Under the pieces are notes generated by a model that was given only the letters and a program-made list of their open reading frames with translations, was not told the origin of the DNA and made no database searches. Below are positions 33,060 through 42,548 of a stretch of 64,000 nucleotides of DNA, piece after piece. Position numbers and translations under genes: made by a program. Location of the stretch: positions 706,275,637 through 706,339,636 of the forward strand of contig CM066033.1 of the NCBI GenBank assembly GCA_033557465.1, in the 5' to 3' direction. Position 1 is the stretch's first letter. Every line of letters begins with the position of its first letter. The stretch comes from Ichthyophis bannanicus (Eukaryota; Chordata; Amphibia; Gymnophiona; Ichthyophiidae).

Positions 33060-33461
33060 TCGGCTTGAGGTCTCCGGTAGCCTTAAGCTGGGGAGTCCCA
33101 TATGTGAGGACTGACTTCCTGCTTGGTCCTGGAGAAAGAGTAGTTACTCACCTGTAACAGGTGTTCTCCAGGAGCAGCAGGAATCAGTCCTCACAACCCT
33201 CCCTCCTCCCCTTGGAGTTGCAGTCATATGATTTATTTTTGCTAATTTTTTGCTGTCTTTTAGCTATGTCATCAGACTGAGCAAAATGGTACCCTTGGGC
33301 GGGAAGGGGACCGCGCATGCACGCTGCAATTCCAAAAGGCTTTCTTTGAAAGCTGGGGAAATGCTCCGTACGAGGACTCCATCGGCGCCGACGTCACCCA
33401 TATGTGAGGACTGATTCCTGCTGCTCCTGGAGAACACCTGTTACAGGTGAGTAACTACTCT
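33060..33461. repeat. Right-end inverted repeats of DIRS E
   Basis: TTCCTGCTTGGTCCTGGAGAAAG at about 33116-33138 is the reverse complement of the left tip of E. The following ACTCACCTGTAACAGGTGTTCTCC block recurs inverted at 33426-33456, and ATCGGCGCCGAC (33381-33392) matches the palindrome position of the other copies. Confidence 0.75.
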
Positions 33462-33462
33462 T

Positions 33463-33516
33463 TCTCCAGGACCAAGCAGGAAGTCAGTCCTCACATATGG
33501 GATGGATAACTACTCT
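33463..33516 (+). mobile_element. 54-bp DIRS remnant (two tips only)
   Basis: About 40 bp of a subfamily 2 left tip (TTCTCCAGGACCAAGCAGG to CTCACATATGGG) is joined to ATAACTACTCT, the last bases of a right tip. It follows DIRS E directly, in the same orientation. It is either a nearly total internal deletion of a second DIRS or a by-product of recombination. Confidence 0.65.
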
Positions 33517-33914
33517 ATAAAGCATATCTCCTTAAAACATATAAAAAAATATAAAAATAAAATGTAATAAAATCATGAAAGCATTATAAAAAACAAATAA
33601 ACAGGAGACATCCTAGAACCACAGTCCAGGAAAATAAATAAACCATATGGATAGCACAAATAAACCTACAAGACACAATAAGCATAGCAATCAAAATAAA
33701 AGATATTAATGACAAATAAACATTTATTGTTACACATAGGATGACTCAAGGGAAAACAACAATAAGTGGAAGGAAACCCATGTGATAGACAAGGGGGTAT
33801 ATAATATCACAAATAAATATATTACCAGAAAAGCTCCTGCCTCACCATATCAGCGGGCACAAATATAACTTGTAGAGTCCAATAGTTTAAGTCACTGAAA
33901 TGTGAACAGAAAGG
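33517..33914. other. AT-rich non-coding segment
   Basis: Rich in ATAAA and AAATA with no frame of interest. It begins ATAAAGCATATCTCC, similar to ATAAAGCATCACATAT just left of DIRS E, so both are probably flanks of one older repeat. Confidence 0.5.
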
Positions 33915-33918
33915 ATAT

Positions 33919-35461
33919 TGTGGCGACGGCGCCCCCACTAGGCGGTTGCCTAGTGAAAGCGGCGGGCCGTCTTGTATCTTGTATGTTGCTTAAGCTTCAG
34001 GGCTAAGACCTCTGAATGTGTAGTTGCATGCAAAAAGCAGTCCAAGTGGTATTTTTGGCCAATACAGGAAAATTTATTAAATGTTTCGTTTTAAATTTCA
34101 GCTTTGCAAACAGACCTTTGTAGAAGGCTCCAACCACAACAACAGAAAAAAGGATGTTTTCTCCAAATAAACTTTCTTTACAAAAAGTGTATTTCAGCAG
34201 TGTTATCAATGAGCAGTTTCTTCCAGCTCTTTAACAAAATAATTTCTTCTTCCAGAAACAAACATAATTGAACTACTATTTAACAGCAGAGTCCAGTAAA
34301 CCTTTTAGCTTCCCTTAGCTGCTTCAGGTTTTAACTTTAAAACACTTCTCTGCTTGTCAGCACAGAAACTAAAACTGCTGTGTTTAAACTTTCACTCAGC
34401 ACAAGTGTTCTTGTAGCTTTAACCATGAGATTTCCTTCTCTCTCTAAAGCTTCTTAGCTACAATAATCAGGATAACTGTTTCCTGGGTTTCCTTCCTATT
34501 AAACCCTTAGCTTTTCTCAGTCAGAGATTATACACAAAGAACATTCCATTTGGGAGTCTGTGGAGTCAGGTTCTTCTCCACAGAATTCCACCTCCATGTC
34601 TTCCTCTGCATTACATGACTGTAGAGCTTGGACAGGTTCAGGGATTTCAGGTTTTACTTCCATTAGAAGCTTGAACAGTCTTTCCCACTGAACTTCCCTT
34701 CTTCTCCCCGGGATTATATTAGTGTTCTCAGACTTCTTTCCCTTTAGTAAAACATTTAAAGGCTTTGTTTGCTTTACCTTATCTGTAAAAGCATTCTTCC
34801 TGGCATGCGTCCCATAAGGTACAGCTTCTTCCTCAGAATCGGGTATACTTATTTCTGAGTCAGAGTCACACACATTAACTCCCTCAAACGTTCCCCTCCT
34901 ACCTCTGAGCTTGACTGTAGACCTTTTACAGCAAGGGCATCTCCTAGGAGTAGCATCCTCTGAATCAGAGCTGCCTGGGGGATCACTGCAGTGTTTGTCT
35001 CTAGCCCTTCTAGGCTCTCCAAGCCTGAAGACTTGTTCCTCTTCAGTTGGAGCTGAGACCTCCTGCTCCAGCTCCCTTACAGCTAGCCTTCTCGCTTCCT
35101 CTCTCCTGGAAGGAGTGCAATTAGCCTGGATTCTGGCTCTTTCCCGACTGCCGTCTTTCAAGCTGTTCCTGTGTCTTGCTTCTCTCCTGCCGGTCTTGCT
35201 GACGCTTCCTGCTCTTTCTGTTTGCCTGTGCTTAAATGTTTGCAAGCGTGCTCTCTCTCCTGGCCCCACCCACAGGTGTCTCCTATCACTTCCTATAGTT
35301 GCCCTGGAGTCTGGGTGTGGCCTCAGCCTAGCTTTGCAAGTGTGGGTTTTTCCACTGCTTTCATTTTGGAACATGTGCTTAGGTGAGCCCATCCCCCTTA
35401 TGGAAGAAAAAGTTTCTTTTTTCTTTGTTTCCCAGGGCTGTGCTGCACCCTCCTTACCACA
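33919..35461 (-). mobile_element. LTR-C, solo-LTR-like element with coding frame
   Basis: Flanked by the exact duplication ATAT (33915-33918, 35462-35465). On the minus strand it runs from TGTGGTAAGGAGG to GCCGTCGCCACA, with AATAAA at 34073-34078 near the 3' end. It is 1543 bp long. The 3' edge GGGGGCGCCGTCGC resembles GGGGCGTCGCA of LTR-D. No internal region is present. Confidence 0.82.
34517..35461 (-). CDS. LTR-C coding frame, uninterrupted
   Basis: Open on the minus strand from the element's first codon (TGT at 35461) to the stop at 34517, 314 residues; the first Met is residue 24 (MGSPKHMF). It is strongly basic in the first half (many Arg, GERARLQTFKHRQTERAG) and then has a Cys cluster (RRCPCCKRS), an acidic Ser stretch (VCDSDSEISIPDSEEEAVP) and a helical ERLFKLLMEVKPEIPEPV segment. 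The end is AEEDMEVEFCGEE then DSQMECSLC. The same EEDM and M(D/E)CS-x-C features end the LTR-B frame. It has no signal peptide, membrane segment or recognised domain. Whether it is expressed alone or as a read-in extension is unknown. Confidence 0.65.
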   Translation of the reverse strand, partial: CGKEGAAQPWETKKKETFSSIRGMGSPKHMFQNESSGKTHTCKARLRPHPDSRATIGSDRRHLWVGPGERARLQTFKHRQTERAGSVSKTGRREARHRNSLKDGSRERARIQANCTPSRREEARRLAVRELEQEVSAPTEEEQVFRLGEPRRARDKHCSDPPGSSDSEDATPRRCPCCKRSTVKLRGRRGTFEGVNVCDSDSEISIPDSEEEAVPYGTHARKNAFTDKVKQTKPLNVLLKGKKSENTNIIPGRRREVQWERLFKLLMEVKPEIPEPVQALQSCNAEEDMEVEFCGEEPDSTDSQMECSLCIISD

Positions 35462-35465
35462 ATAT

Positions 35466-36658
35466 AATTTTGTAACTTATATCTAAGCGCTAACAGGAGA
35501 TTACCATCAAAAACAAAAAGGCCAAAATTATAGTTTATGTTAGGGCATTGTCCTATAAATTATGGGTATTATTGAAAGATCATACTTCATGCTAGTAAAC
35601 AGGTTGAGGGCCATGAAAAAATATAAACGTGCACAGCTATGTAATAATGAGCACTAAGGTGATCATATACAGGGCATTACGTTGCAATCTAAATAAACGT
35701 TGCAATCTAAATAAAACTTTAAAACTGTGCAGGGAAAAATAACCCAAACTTACCTCCTCTCGATTCAGTATGAACCTACTTGCTGCCAAAATCAGGAAGG
35801 GCAAACGTCCACTGACACCTGCATTTTAAAGTAAATGTTTGGTGGGAACCACTCGGTTGTCATGGTGCAAAAGAAAGCATAAAAAAATACTACCTAAAAT
35901 TAGCCAATCCGAAAACTTCAAAATAGAAAAACAACGATGTTAGTCATCAGTGATAAAATGATAAAAAATTGTTTTATTTATGCTTAGCTTATTATGTTAT
36001 AACAGCTTCAAAACATCACACATCAAATGCCACAACATCAAACATTCAAAAATAACAATCAAAGAGAGGAAGAAAACCTTATCTTCTCAACAAAGGCCAT
36101 GATGTAACTTCAGCTCCAAATATGAAAAACGTTGTGCCTCAAAAGAGAACACTGTTACAAATCTTCTTAAAAGGACCAGTTACATCTTGAACTCCGAATA
36201 AAGAGAAAGCTGTGCCTAAATGCTAGTAGCGTTTTGCAACTCTGGCTGCATCAGGAGGCTATTTCCAAACGCAAAGAGCAAAGCAACATACAAAGATGAA
36301 CTAGCTAAAAAACATTAATTTACAATGACATTACTCCACAGAGAAACAAATGGAAAAAATAATAAAAAAAATGTCCAACCACCATCGGGAAGAACAAATT
36401 ACCTTGTGGTTTAAGCAGACTATAATACATTAAAGACAACAGGTCAGTTTCCAAACCAAATACTGCCCTCAGGGAAATGCAGCTTCTCTCATTCCTCTCG
36501 TCTTATATGATGACATACTGTCCAAAAGACACCGGAATTTAAAATATCCTCAACCAATCACAAAGTCTATGTTGCAGAGGGAACCACCCCTAAACTGGCT
36601 TTCAAGATGGACCTATCAGATGAATGAACCGGTCTCATCAAAACCCAGGGACTGTCTT
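35466..36658. other. Non-coding segment
   Basis: No gene is recognised. It is AT-rich. At about 36225-36260 the minus strand reads CCTCCTGATGCAGCC...GCAAAACGC, which loosely resembles hammerhead ribozyme core elements, but too many core positions differ for a call. Confidence 0.5.
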
Positions 36659-36659
36659 T

Positions 36660-36776
36660 TATATGTATACGATATATGTACAACGCTGCATACAACTTGT
36701 AATGCTATATAAATGATTAATAGTAATAGTACGTATATGTAAAGAGAGTGCTGTTTTAAACAAAGGTCTTTCTTTT
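36660..36776. repeat. Short LINE/SINE tail-like repeat
   Basis: ATGTACAACGCTGCATACAA, then TAATGCTATATAAATGATTA and TAGTAATAG form a hairpin plus trinucleotide tail of the kind that ends several vertebrate LINE and SINE families. The family is not assigned. Confidence 0.4.
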
Positions 36777-37250
36777 GTGCCCACAAAAAAAGATGATCCT
36801 TTTGAAACGCAGATAGATTTATTTAAGTTCTTTAGAAAATTAAAAACCAAGCATTGTTTTTCACGTATAGGGCAGGGACAGACAGATCCCTCCATTATCC
36901 ATGGTAAATCATGTTGGGTTCCATCTCAACAGACAGACCCCCTAATAGAGTTATTTGAAAAAGTAGTGCTGAAACATGTGGCAGATCTTGAGCTTGCACT
37001 GAAGTCAGCATACTATAATTTAATTAGAGTTGAGAAATAGGCCATTTTGTCATTGCAGACAAATTTATTAAACCAGCAAATAAAGGCAGGGCACTCATGG
37101 TGATAGACAAAGATGCTTATATTGGAGAAATCCAGAGACAATTGGGTGATACCATCTTCTATGAAAGACTAGATAGTGACCCAGCTAAACCTCTTAAAAG
37201 GAGCGTTGATAACATTGTCTACAACGGATTTAAAGCAGTTATTTAACTAA
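36777..37250 (+). pseudogene. Penelope-like element, N-terminal RT-region fragment
   Basis: One frame (36777-37040) gives DPFETQIDLFKFFRKLKTKH and later ELFEKVVLKHVADLELAL. After a frameshift the next gives FIKPANKGRALMVIDKDAYI, EIQRQLGDTIFYERLDSDPA, matching the KPADKGG-x-V-V-x-D...Y...Q-L-x-D-x-x-x-Y-x-x-L-x-x-D-P lead-in that precedes the RT of Penelope-like elements. The RT core and GIY-YIG nuclease are absent. The fragment runs up to a CR1 piece. Confidence 0.7.
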
Positions 37251-37803
37251 AAATGAAAGAGATTTTCTAGGGACTTAAGAATTTTGGGTAAAATGTAAAT
37301 GGTAGGTATAACTGGGTGAAATACTATTTAAAAAATCTGCAATAGAGTAGATACCCAGGAAGGAGTAGATAACATGAGGAGGGATCTTGCTAAGCTTGAA
37401 GACTGGTCAAGAATTTGACAGCTGAGATTTAATGCTAAAAAATGCAGAATCATGCATTTGGGCTACAAAAATCCAAGGGAGCGGTACAGTGTAGGGAGCG
37501 AAATACTTCTGTCCACGAAAAAAAGAACGGGACCTGGTCGTGATTATTTCTGATGATCTTAAAATGGCTAAACAGGTAGAAAAAGGTGACTGTGAAAGCC
37601 AGAAGGATGCTTGGGTGCATAGGGAGAGGAATGGCCAGCAGAAAAAAGGAGGTGATAGTGCCTCTGGTGTGATCTCATTTGGAGTATTATGTGCAAGTCT
37701 GGAGATCACACCTTCAAAAGGACATAAATAGGATGGAGTTGGTGTAGAGAGTGGCTACTACAATGATCAGTGGTCTTCGTTAGAAAATATATGGTTATCG
37801 GAT

Positions 37804-38640
37804 GTGGATAACGTAATCATCAATCAACTCTTACCCACTAACTTCTCCATCCACTCCCGACACAGAGAGAACAAGAGAGGAGGTGGGGCTCTCATTCTGA
37901 CCAAGGCTGACCTGCAGTTCCATACTATAGACTCCACAAGTGCAAACAACCTAGATATCCTATCCATCGCCAATAATCATTGCTCTATCAACCTGCTATA
38001 TAGAGCACCATCACCCTCCACTGATGATCTTCCCAACATACTAGATCTAGCAGCCAATACTCGCAAACTCAGCATACCTAACTGGATACTAGGAGATTTT
38101 AATCTCCCATCTCTGCACTCCAGTCATGCTTCGGCCCTCCTAGAAGCGATTGACGAGTTGGGTTACAGGCAAATAATCGAACAACCCACACACATAAAAG
38201 GGAACATCCTTGACTTGATTTTTGCTCCTCTGACAGCGTTGGAATCAAGTAAAGAACTTGTGACATCCCTGACCTCAGTACCCTGGTCAGACCACAAGCT
38301 AATCAACTTTATTATTCCCATCAACAATAATATATCACACAACAGCGGAATGCCAAGCAACCCAACAAAGATAATATCTGGAAGCTTCAGAGCTTTCAAT
38401 AAAGAGCTCATACTTGCAGAAACTCTTCCTCTCTACAACGATGCATCTCTCAACCTGGAAAACCTGATCTCCTCGTGGAATAATAACCTCAGCTCTATTG
38501 CGCAAAAACCAAATGATAATACTAATAATATCTCAAAAAGAAAACATTCACCGTGGTTCTCCCCTGAATTGCGGACCTCCCTCTCACACCTACGGAAACT
38601 CGAAAAACGATGGCGTCGAACTCGATCCACAGATGACTAG
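37804..38640 (+). pseudogene. L2-like LINE endonuclease fragment
   Basis: The apurinic-type endonuclease core is visible: GGGALILTKADLQFH, INLLYRAPSPSTDD, WILGDFNLPSLHS and VPWSDHKLINFIIP, the last with the catalytic S-D-H. The N-terminal third with the first Asn and Glu is missing. A stop (TAG 38638-38640) separates it from the RT. Confidence 0.8.
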
Positions 38641-38691
38641 ACAGCTTATAGTATACATCTTTCTGCTCACAGAGAAGCTGTCCTGACAAAA

Positions 38692-39792
38692 ATGAAACAA
38701 TTCCACTCTGACACACTCAAAAGATCACTAAATAAACCACGTGATCTTTTCAACTTAGTCAAATCTTTATCGAAGGAACCATCACCATGTCAAACTGATG
38801 ATATCCACCCACAAGCTTTCGCAGACCATCTACATTCTAAGCTACTACAAACAAACAAAATCGCTACTGTCAATGCACAAGACTCCACCTGTCTAAGCTA
38901 CCTTTCTATGTTCTCCACACCGTCCAAGAAATGTGTGGAAAATACCATCGCGGCACTCAATACCACCACTGCACAAACTGACCCCTGCCCTGCCTTTTGG
39001 ATAAAAGATTTACGCAGCGAACTCAGCCCTTTAATCACAAGAATGATGAACCTATCTTTCACAACTGGATCCTTCCCCTCAGCACTCAAGCAAACATCCA
39101 TCAGACCTCTTCTAAAAAACCTTAAGCTCGACCCTAGTAGAGTAGAATCCTACAGACCCATAGCTAGTATACCCCTCCTAGCTAAGATAATTGAGAAAGA
39201 AGCACAAAGACAAATACAAGATCATATAGACACCGCCTCCCCACTAGACCACTGTCAACATGGCTTCAGGGAGTACCATGGTGTTGAAACCCTCCTTATC
39301 ACCTTTTTCAACAATATTATCACAGGTATCGATAACATTTGCCAATGTTTCGTACTTATTTTCATAGACATCGCTGCAGCTTTCGACTTGGTACACCACG
39401 GTCTTCTCTTAGAACGACTAAAAGAAAAGGGCGTCAACGACATCGCTCTTGATTGGTGCAGGTCTTACCTTGATGGAAGATGGCAGCATGTAAAATCTGG
39501 AGCAGCAACATCTGAGCCTTTCCACCAAAGACAAGGTGTTCCTCAAGGGTCATCCTTATCATCCCTCATGTTTAACATTTACATACAACCCATCTGCAAT
39601 ATCATCAGGTCTTTCAAGGTTCAATGTCTAATATACGCTGATGGCATTCTTCTCTTCATGCAATTCTCCACAATACAAATGGACCTCTCCCCACTGATTG
39701 AATGTTTTGATGCAGTGTCCGAATGGTTTCTGTCTCATAACCTCCGTATTCAACACAAGAAAATGGAGGTGCTCTTTATCACGAGAGACTAG
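38692..39792 (+). pseudogene. L2-like LINE reverse transcriptase fragment
   Basis: The frame holds TSIRPLLKNLKLDPSRVESY then RPIASIPLLAKIIEKEAQRQ, HCQHGFREYHGVETL, LIFIDIAAAFDLVHHGLLLE and QGVPQGSSLSSLMFNIYIQP. The F-A-D-D box is altered to YADG (LIYADGILLFMQF), losing the second catalytic Asp. After a stop the frame resumes at 39820 (IRYLGVTLDQRLDMKLHI) and continues to LTR-D at 40170; the C-terminal piece is 41741-42065. Confidence 0.82.
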
Positions 39793-40169
39793 AGTTTCAC
39801 CCCGCCACCCCATATAAAAGTGAAAGAAGCCGAGCTCCAAACTAAATCCACAATTCGATATTTAGGGGTCACCTTGGATCAACGTCTGGACATGAAGCTA
39901 CACATATCCAACACAGTTAGAGCCATATACTTCAAAATCCGGTCACTCAGACACCTTCGCTCCTTATTAAACCCAGACGACTATCGGACTGTATACCAAG
40001 CCCTTATTTTACCTCACTTCGACTTTGCTAATGCCATTCTTCAAGGTCTCCCACAGTCTACGTTGAATCCTCTGCAACTTGCCATGAACGCCGCCGCCAG
40101 AGTCCTAGTTGGAGCATCGAGATGCGACCACGTAACGCCCATCTTAATGCAACTCCACTGGCTACCCAT

Positions 40170-41243
40170 TGTGGTGAAGAGCGCCCTCCTGAGGCAGTGG
40201 AGACCGAGGAAAATCCTGAAGGGCAACAGGATTTACGCCAGATTGACAATACTGGAAGGAAAGAAAAACTCCTTTCTGCTGAGCTAAGAATGGATACCAG
40301 CCCAGGGGAGGAGTTGAGTAGTCCTGATTGGGCACACCCAGTGGTTGGAAGGGGCGTGCCTGGAAGAGAACCTCGTTTTAAACCTGAGAATGACCCTGCT
40401 AAGAAGAGCGAAGAGAGCAAAGGGAGCAGAGAGTGCAGGAGGAGCAAAGAGAGCAGCAAAGGACTGAGCCGAAGTAGGCAGAGCAGTGCACAGAGCTGCA
40501 CAAGGAACTCTGAGCAGAGGACCTCAGAGCAAAGGACCTGTGAGAGGACGAGCTGTGGAAAGACGTTTGGTACGTCAGCTGAGAGTGAGTCAGAGAGTGA
40601 ATGGAAGACCAGGAAGCAGTGTGGCAGTATGTTTGACCCTGGTAATAAAAGAAGACCTGCAAGGATCTTTTCAAGGGCTGTGAATGAAAATCCTGAGGAA
40701 AGTGGACATAGCCCTGGATTAGACTCCTGGAAGAAGGCAGAGCCCTGGAAGAGGAAGCCTCCACGGCAGGCAAGTGAGAAAGAAAACTCATTCTTTGGAA
40801 TACAGTTGGGACCAGAGAGACACAGGAACCCTCACAGCTGGAAGACGTCTGAGCTACCTAGGATGAGAGGGGCTTGGCAAAAAGTAAGCACTTTTCCTAG
40901 GAGTTACAAGAGTGAAGGTAAATTCAATTCTTCTATGTTTGAAGCCTTACTAAGAGAGCCTAAATGTTACCCTGACTTATTTAGCCTGAGAGGGGAGAAG
41001 GGAAACATTACTGACCAAGAGAGAAGCTTAATAGCTGCTGACAATTGCTTATCTAGCAACCAACAGGCTGAATTGCTTCTCCAAAGCTTTAAAGAGTTTC
41101 TAGATCTAAAAGCAGGCAGACAACCAGTACTGAATGAAGATACTAATTCTATACAGTCTGAAGAATTAATGCAAACTGATTCTGACTTACCTGACTGTAA
41201 TAGTATGGATTGTTCATTGTGTTGTATGGAAATACCAGAGTAA
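40170..41243 (+). CDS. LTR-D coding frame, uninterrupted
   Basis: Open from the first codon TGT (CGEERPPEAVETEENPEGQ) to a stop at 41241-41243, 357 residues; by chance the frame is also open 48 bases into the host LINE. The first Met inside is residue 41 (MDTSPGEELSS). The first half is very Ser/Arg/Lys/Glu-rich (KSEESKGSRECRRSKESSKG). The second half has a KTSELPRMRGAWQKVSTFP segment, two predicted amphipathic helices (SSMFEALLREP; NQQAELLLQSFKEFLDLKAG), then EELMQTDSD and SMDCSLCCMEIPE. It aligns in plan and ending with LTR-B and LTR-C. No catalytic motif or membrane segment is seen. Confidence 0.65.
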   Translation, partial: CGEERPPEAVETEENPEGQQDLRQIDNTGRKEKLLSAELRMDTSPGEELSSPDWAHPVVGRGVPGREPRFKPENDPAKKSEESKGSRECRRSKESSKGLSRSRQSSAQSCTRNSEQRTSEQRTCERTSCGKTFGTSAESESESEWKTRKQCGSMFDPGNKRRPARIFSRAVNENPEESGHSPGLDSWKKAEPWKRKPPRQASEKENSFFGIQLGPERHRNPHSWKTSELPRMRGAWQKVSTFPRSYKSEGKFNSSMFEALLREPKCYPDLFSLRGEKGNITDQERSLIAADNCLSSNQQAELLLQSFKEFLDLKAGRQPVLNEDTNSIQSEELMQTDSDLPDCNSMDCSLCCMEIPE

Positions 41244-41556
41244 AGAAGCTTGCTGTGCCGTGTATGAGTAAAATACAACAGAGCTGTTTCTACTGCCATG
41301 CTTTGGAAACCTTAATTACTTGCACCTGAATTAAGCTCCCACTGTGAACGTAACAGTGCATGTAAAGAGGCTGCATTAAATGGGAATCACCTCTTGGGGC
41401 AGAGCTGAGTCAAACTCCCTAGAAGTAAAGCTGAAGTTAAAGCTGAATTCTACTTTAGTTGACTTTATTCCCAAGTTTATTCTGTTCATGTTAAAGCACC
41501 AGTTTTTTGTTCATGTGTATGAATTTGTGATGCGCTGGAAGAATCTCCCCAACAAC

Positions 41557-41562
41557 AATAAA
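41557..41562 (+). terminator. Polyadenylation signal of LTR-D
   Basis: AATAAA followed by ATACTTGC, 174 bp before the 3' edge, with a U5-like tail after it as in LTR-B. Confidence 0.6.
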
Positions 41563-41740
41563 ATACTTGCAAACAAGCCTTACCGTCTCTGGCGCACAAC
41601 TACACTTATTTCGGAGTGAAAGGAGCACAAGAACTACATTACCCAGCATTACCAGGGAACAGTTTTTAACTCCATTCCTCACGAGGCAATAGGCCGCTCC
41701 TGTCTTTTAGCCCTAAGGCGGGGCAGGGGCGTCGCACCAT

Positions 41741-42065
41741 ACATGGAAGACTTTTGTTCAAAACCTTGTTACTCACATTCAAGGCCATCAATGGCCTCAC
41801 CGCCTCTTCATTAATTGACCTCATTCAGTCCACCCCGCCTAACAGAATTAGAAGACCTACATCAACTAACACTCTAGTAATCCCAAGGGCCTCAACAAAG
41901 TGCACACTAGCAACATCAAACAGGGCCTTCAGCCTTTATGCCCCTAAATGCTGGAACACATTACCACCAGATATTCGTGCTGTTACCGATCTAGCGCAAT
42001 TCAAGAAGGCACTCAAATACCACTTATTCCTCCATTACTACCAGGATAGCCAGACTCCAAAATAA
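41741..42065 (+). pseudogene. L2-like LINE RT C-terminal fragment
   Basis: FKTLLLTFKAINGLTASSLI then FSLYAPKCWNTLPPDIRAVT and FKKALKYHLFLHYY is the usual end of an L2/Rex-type ORF2 (LLTFKAL...P.LWNSLP...R....FK..LK..LF). It is the part cut off from 39820-40169 by LTR-D. Confidence 0.75.
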
Positions 42066-42548
42066 TTGCATCTCCTCCATAATAGCCTACCATTTTGATA
42101 GTACCTAATCTGCAGCACAAGCTTACTGTACATATGTAAATAGTTGCATTCATACTTCCCTATGTTATCCAAGTTGTCTTTTTCCTGTTCTATGTAAAAC
42201 CAAATAGTTTGTTGTTATGGTACTTTGTTTTATGTAAACCGCACTGATGATAAATAGTGCGGTATATAAGAGATTGTAATAAATAATAAATAAATAAATA
42301 AATAAATATATGGGGACAGACCTAAAGATCTTAATATGTATACGTTAGAGGAAAGGCGGGATAGAGACGTTTAAATACCTCCATGGCATAAATGCACAAA
42401 AGGAGAGCCTCTTTTAATTGAAAGTAAGCTCTGCAACGAAGGGGCATAGGATGAGGGTGAAAGGGGATAGACTCAGGAGTAATATGTGGAATATTTCTTT
42501 ACGGAAAGAATGGTAGTGGAATAGTCTCCCAGAGGAGGTAGTAGAGAC

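Larger units (their letters stand above)
27718..33461 (+). mobile_element. DIRS copy E, best preserved
   Basis: The ends are TTCTCCAGGACCAAGCA and GAGTAACTACTCT; the element is 5744 bp. Pol and recombinase frames are uninterrupted, while gag has several frameshifts. With D and G it forms subfamily 2 (AGTCAGTCCTCAC in place of GAGTCTTCAC near the tip). A 54-bp DIRS remnant follows immediately at 33463. It is the window's best candidate source of active enzymes. Confidence 0.92.
40170..41736 (+). mobile_element. LTR-D, solo-LTR-like element with coding frame
   Basis: The target duplication is CCAT (40166-40169 and 41737-41740); removing the element restores a continuous LINE sequence (CTACCCATACATGG), which confirms both edges. 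It starts TGTGGTGAAGAGCG and ends GGGGCGTCGCA. AATAAA is at 41557-41562. It is 1567 bp long. The AAGAACTACATTACCCAGCA tail corresponds to the tail of LTR-B. Confidence 0.85.
37795..42303 (+). mobile_element. L2-like LINE 1 (contains LTR-D)
   Basis: Flanked by the exact duplication AAATATATGG (37785-37794, 42304-42313) and ending in a (AAATA)n tail after the hairpin-like GTGCGGTATATAAGAG. It is 5'-truncated: coding begins inside the endonuclease. LTR-D (40170-41736) splits the last third of the RT frame. Clade placement (L2 or a close relative such as Rex1) rests on the RT block style only. Confidence 0.8.

Noticed and set aside
36220..36265. Hammerhead ribozyme-like motif on the minus strand near a Penelope-like fragment
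   Set aside because: CTGATG and AAAAC-like pieces are present but the core has several mismatches, and the orientation is opposite to the Penelope-like coding sequence.
40122..40169. ATG at 40122 as the start of the LTR-D protein
   Set aside because: It lies in the host LINE (an RT shadow frame), upstream of the element's proven edge at 40170.
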